NCBI GenBank assembly: GCA_947090525.1
Contig: CAMUON010000006.1
Coordinates: 1-64,000, forward strand
Direction: 5' to 3'
Length of the DNA stretch: 64,000 bases
DNA from: an uncultured Atopobium sp.
GTDB taxonomy: Bacteria; Actinomycetota; Coriobacteriia; Coriobacteriales; Atopobiaceae
Shown: positions 62,130 through 64,000 of the stretch, one piece after another
How positions within the stretch are numbered: position 1 is the first letter of the stretch
How the letters are laid out: every line of letters begins with the position of its first letter
Translations under genes and position numbers: made by a program
Notes under the pieces: model-generated
What the model was told of the DNA's origin: nothing
The model's database searches: none
What the model saw: the letters and a program-made list of their open reading frames with translations, nothing else

Positions 62130-63416
62130 ATGCTCGATACCAAATTTGTGAGAGAACATCCCGACGCTGTTGATGCTTCGTGTGCATCACGCCAAAACGC
62201 GCACTGGGATCGCGCGCAATTTTTTGAGCTGGATGAAGCCCGTCGCTCCACAATTGTCGAGGTAGAAAAGCTGCAGGCCGCGCGTAACACCGCTTCCAAA
62301 GAAATCGGCCGTCTGATGAAAGAGGGCAAGCACGAAGAAGCTGCTGCCGCAAAAGAAGAGGTTTCGGCAAGCAAAGCTCGCATAGCCGCGCTCGAAGAAG
62401 AGCTTGGCACTATCGAGGAAAAACTTCGCGCGCTCGTGAGTGCAATCCCCAATATTCCTGACAAAAGCGTGCCCTACGGCAAAGACGACAGTGAAAATGA
62501 CGAGGTACGTCGTTGGGGGACGCCTAGAAACTTTGATTTTGATGCGCTTGCGCACTGGGATTTGGGTACAAAAACGCAGATGATCGACTTTGATCGTGGT
62601 GTTAAGCTTGCCGGATCGCGCTTTTATGTGTTGGGCGGCGAAGGCGCTATGATGGAGCGCGCGCTTATCAATTTCTTCATCGATATGCACGCAAAAGCTG
62701 GCTTTAAAGAGTGGTGGCCGCCTGTGCTCACCAATTACGATTCGCTTTTTGGCACGGGCCAGCTGCCGAAATTCGATGAGGATTTGTTCCACGTAAGCAA
62801 CAACCTCTATCTCATTCCTACGGCTGAAGTTATGCTCACCAATCTTCACAGAAATGAAGTGCTCGAAGCAAGCGATCTTCCGCTGTACTACACGGCGTTT
62901 ACGCCCTGCTTTAGGGAAGAAGCGGGTTCTGCCGGTCGTGATACCCGCGGCATCATTCGCGTGCATGAGTTTGACAAGGTAGAGATGGTTAAATTTGCTA
63001 CTCCCGAAGACTCAATGAACCAACTTGAGTCGATGGTTGCAGAAGCGGAAGCGTGCTTGCAGACGCTTGAGCTGCCGTATCGCGTGGTCAGTTTGTGCAC
63101 GGGTGACATCGGTTTTTCTGCCTGCAAATGCTATGACCTCGAGGTGTGGCTGCCCAGCTACAACAACTACAAAGAAATTTCGTCCTGCTCGAATTGCTGG
63201 GATTTCCAGGCGCGTCGCGCGAATATCAAGTACCGCGACCCGCAGCACTTCAAGGGCACGCGCTTTGTCCACACCTTGAATGGATCGGGCCTTGCGGTGG
63301 GTCGTTGCATGGCTGCTATCATGGAAAATTATCAGAACGCAGACGGTTCGATCACTATTCCAGAGGTACTGCGCCCCTACATGCGCAATATGAGCGTGAT
63401 TGAGCCCAAGGAATAG
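62130..63416 (+). CDS. serS: Seryl-tRNA synthetase
   Basis: A class II synthetase charging tRNA-Ser. The N-terminal coiled-coil arm (about 30-105) is followed by the catalytic core: motif 2 FREEAGSAGRDTRGIIRVHEF and motif 3 GSGLAVGRCMAAIMEN. The TAEV motif (IPTAEVMLTNLH) marks the serine pocket. The start ATG 62130 follows AAAGGAGA and gives 428 residues, the family norm. A strong terminator follows the gene. Confidence 0.97.
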   Translation: MLDTKFVREHPDAVDASCASRQNAHWDRAQFFELDEARRSTIVEVEKLQAARNTASKEIGRLMKEGKHEEAAAAKEEVSASKARIAALEEELGTIEEKLRALVSAIPNIPDKSVPYGKDDSENDEVRRWGTPRNFDFDALAHWDLGTKTQMIDFDRGVKLAGSRFYVLGGEGAMMERALINFFIDMHAKAGFKEWWPPVLTNYDSLFGTGQLPKFDEDLFHVSNNLYLIPTAEVMLTNLHRNEVLEASDLPLYYTAFTPCFREEAGSAGRDTRGIIRVHEFDKVEMVKFATPEDSMNQLESMVAEAEACLQTLELPYRVVSLCTGDIGFSACKCYDLEVWLPSYNNYKEISSCSNCWDFQARRANIKYRDPQHFKGTRFVHTLNGSGLAVGRCMAAIMENYQNADGSITIPEVLRPYMRNMSVIEPKE

Positions 63417-63439
63417 CGCGAGCTATTTTTAGAGCTGGC

Positions 63440-63480
63440 TTGACCGTTTGATGCTGGTTGTTGACCGTTTGATGCTGGTT
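63440..63480. repeat. Tandem 21-bp repeat after serS
   Basis: Two identical 20-nt units (63440-63459 and 63461-63480), a period of 21 bp, lie between the serS stop and its terminator. Confidence 0.8.
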
Positions 63481-63497
63481 TGAAGGTTTGAATACGT

Positions 63498-63534
63498 GGA
63501 GAGTGGGCGTGTGCCCGCTCTCCGTTTTTATAAG
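63498..63534 (+). terminator. Terminator after serS
   Basis: An 11-bp stem GGAGAGTGGGC/GCCCGCTCTCC with a single T.G pair and a 4-nt loop is followed by GTTTTT. Confidence 0.88.
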
Positions 63535-63646
63535 CGGTGGTCAGGCCTTTGATTTGGGCTGTGCACTTCTGTAGCTTAGTTTTTGAGCATAAAATATTTC
63601 ATCTTATTTAACAAGAAACCATATTTATATAACAACATAAAATACA

Positions 63647-64000
63647 CTAAGTTATTTTATTGAACATATATCGTACTTTATCTATCCGACTATTTGGACG
63701 ACGGGGCTGGCAAACAGGTTCACCGGTAGTAACATGGTACCCTTTTAACTCTGTTAAACAAACACTACGTCCATTTGTAAAGAAAGTTAAATCACTACGA
63801 TATTCTTGAATACACCGAGCAGGGATTTCTCCACTAAGAATGACCTCATTATTTTTCAATTGAGTGTCTACGATGTTCGCACAATATTTAGGAGCATCGT
63901 TGTATGCTCGTGAAAGATATTCCTGTGGCGCATAAATTTTAAAACTAAGATATGGCTCTAACAATTCTGTTCCAGCTTTTTTTAAGACTTGTTCCAATAC
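63647..64000 (-). CDS. tet(M): Tet(M)-type tetracycline resistance ribosomal protection protein, 3' part
   Basis: The C-terminal 117 residues of a ribosomal-protection GTPase that displaces tetracycline from ribosomes. The translation runs ...[18 protein letters not shown], then [38 protein letters not shown] and ends [15 protein letters not shown]. This corresponds to domains IV/V of Tet(M) as I remember them. The frame is open through position 64000 (codons GTA TTG at the edge), so the gene continues beyond the window and is not truncated by evidence here. It is much more AT-rich than its neighbours, a sign of transfer, probably within a Tn916-like element. Tet(M) rather than a mosaic type cannot be fixed from this segment. 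Confidence 0.9.

Noticed and set aside
63647..64000. Truncated tet gene beginning at an internal ATG
   Set aside because: The apparent start is a TTG codon (Leu in VLEQV), and the frame continues open to the window edge. The gene simply extends beyond the window.
1..64000. CRISPR arrays, insertion-sequence transposases and rRNA genes
   Set aside because: Looked for but not seen: no regularly spaced repeats, no transposase motifs and no rRNA segments in the window.

Overview
The window is the chromosomal replication-origin region of a high-GC Gram-positive bacterium, most likely a member of class Coriobacteriia (Actinomycetota). This placement is inferred from gene content and order. The fhaA-fhaB-pstP-rodA-pbpA-pknB block is in actinobacterial order with rodA and pbpA fused, and DciA, RecF, DnaN and DnaA are arranged as in actinobacteria. 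A PafB/PafC-like tandem WYL regulator and a DUF5648-type secreted protein are also present. Base composition looks intermediate. I do not name a genus.

Left arm (1-16.8 kb). Nearly everything is on the minus strand: typA, a secreted coiled-coil protein, tRNA-Ala and tRNA-Ile, a DUF151 bifunctional-nuclease-like gene, gyrA, gyrB, dciA, recF, dnaN, dnaA and a GHKL-ATPase/winged-helix gene. The right arm starts at rpmH on the plus strand and continues with rnpA, yidD, yidC, jag, rsmG, parA and parB. Two perfect parS sites flank the rsmG 3' end and a near-parS lies in rlmN. The divergence point (about 16.8-17.3 kb) holds a repeat-rich candidate oriC. DnaA itself has an altered DNA-binding signature.

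Middle (23-50 kb). This region holds rlmN, ddl, a DnaQ-DinG fusion, the PafBC-like fusion and a very large membrane protein of the M28 peptidase fold. The M28 protein is split by about 750 acidic low-complexity residues and lacks the catalytic glutamate. The region continues with tRNA-Gly, a membrane-anchored hypothetical, tRNA-Lys, metI-metN-metQ, purB, a Tat/lipoprotein-like protein, a two-component system, and a P-type metal ATPase with a DUF6110-like partner. Two copies of a 175-bp MITE-like palindromic element (37.0 and 49.6 kb) and a strongly structured element (49.9-50.0 kb) lie in intergenic DNA near tRNA genes.

Right part (50-63.4 kb). This is the cell-envelope Ser/Thr signalling cluster on the minus strand: a membrane-embedded atypical kinase, fhaA, fhaB, the phosphatase pstP, a RodA-PbpA fusion, the PASTA kinase pknB and a small two-TM protein. 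It is followed by tRNA-Leu, a small membrane protein and serS.

Right edge. The AT-rich 3' part of a tet(M)-type ribosomal protection gene enters from beyond 64,000 and stops just after serS, marking the edge of an acquired element. Together with Phe at the GyrA position equivalent to E. coli Ser83, this suggests a strain with acquired tetracycline resistance and possibly fluoroquinolone resistance.
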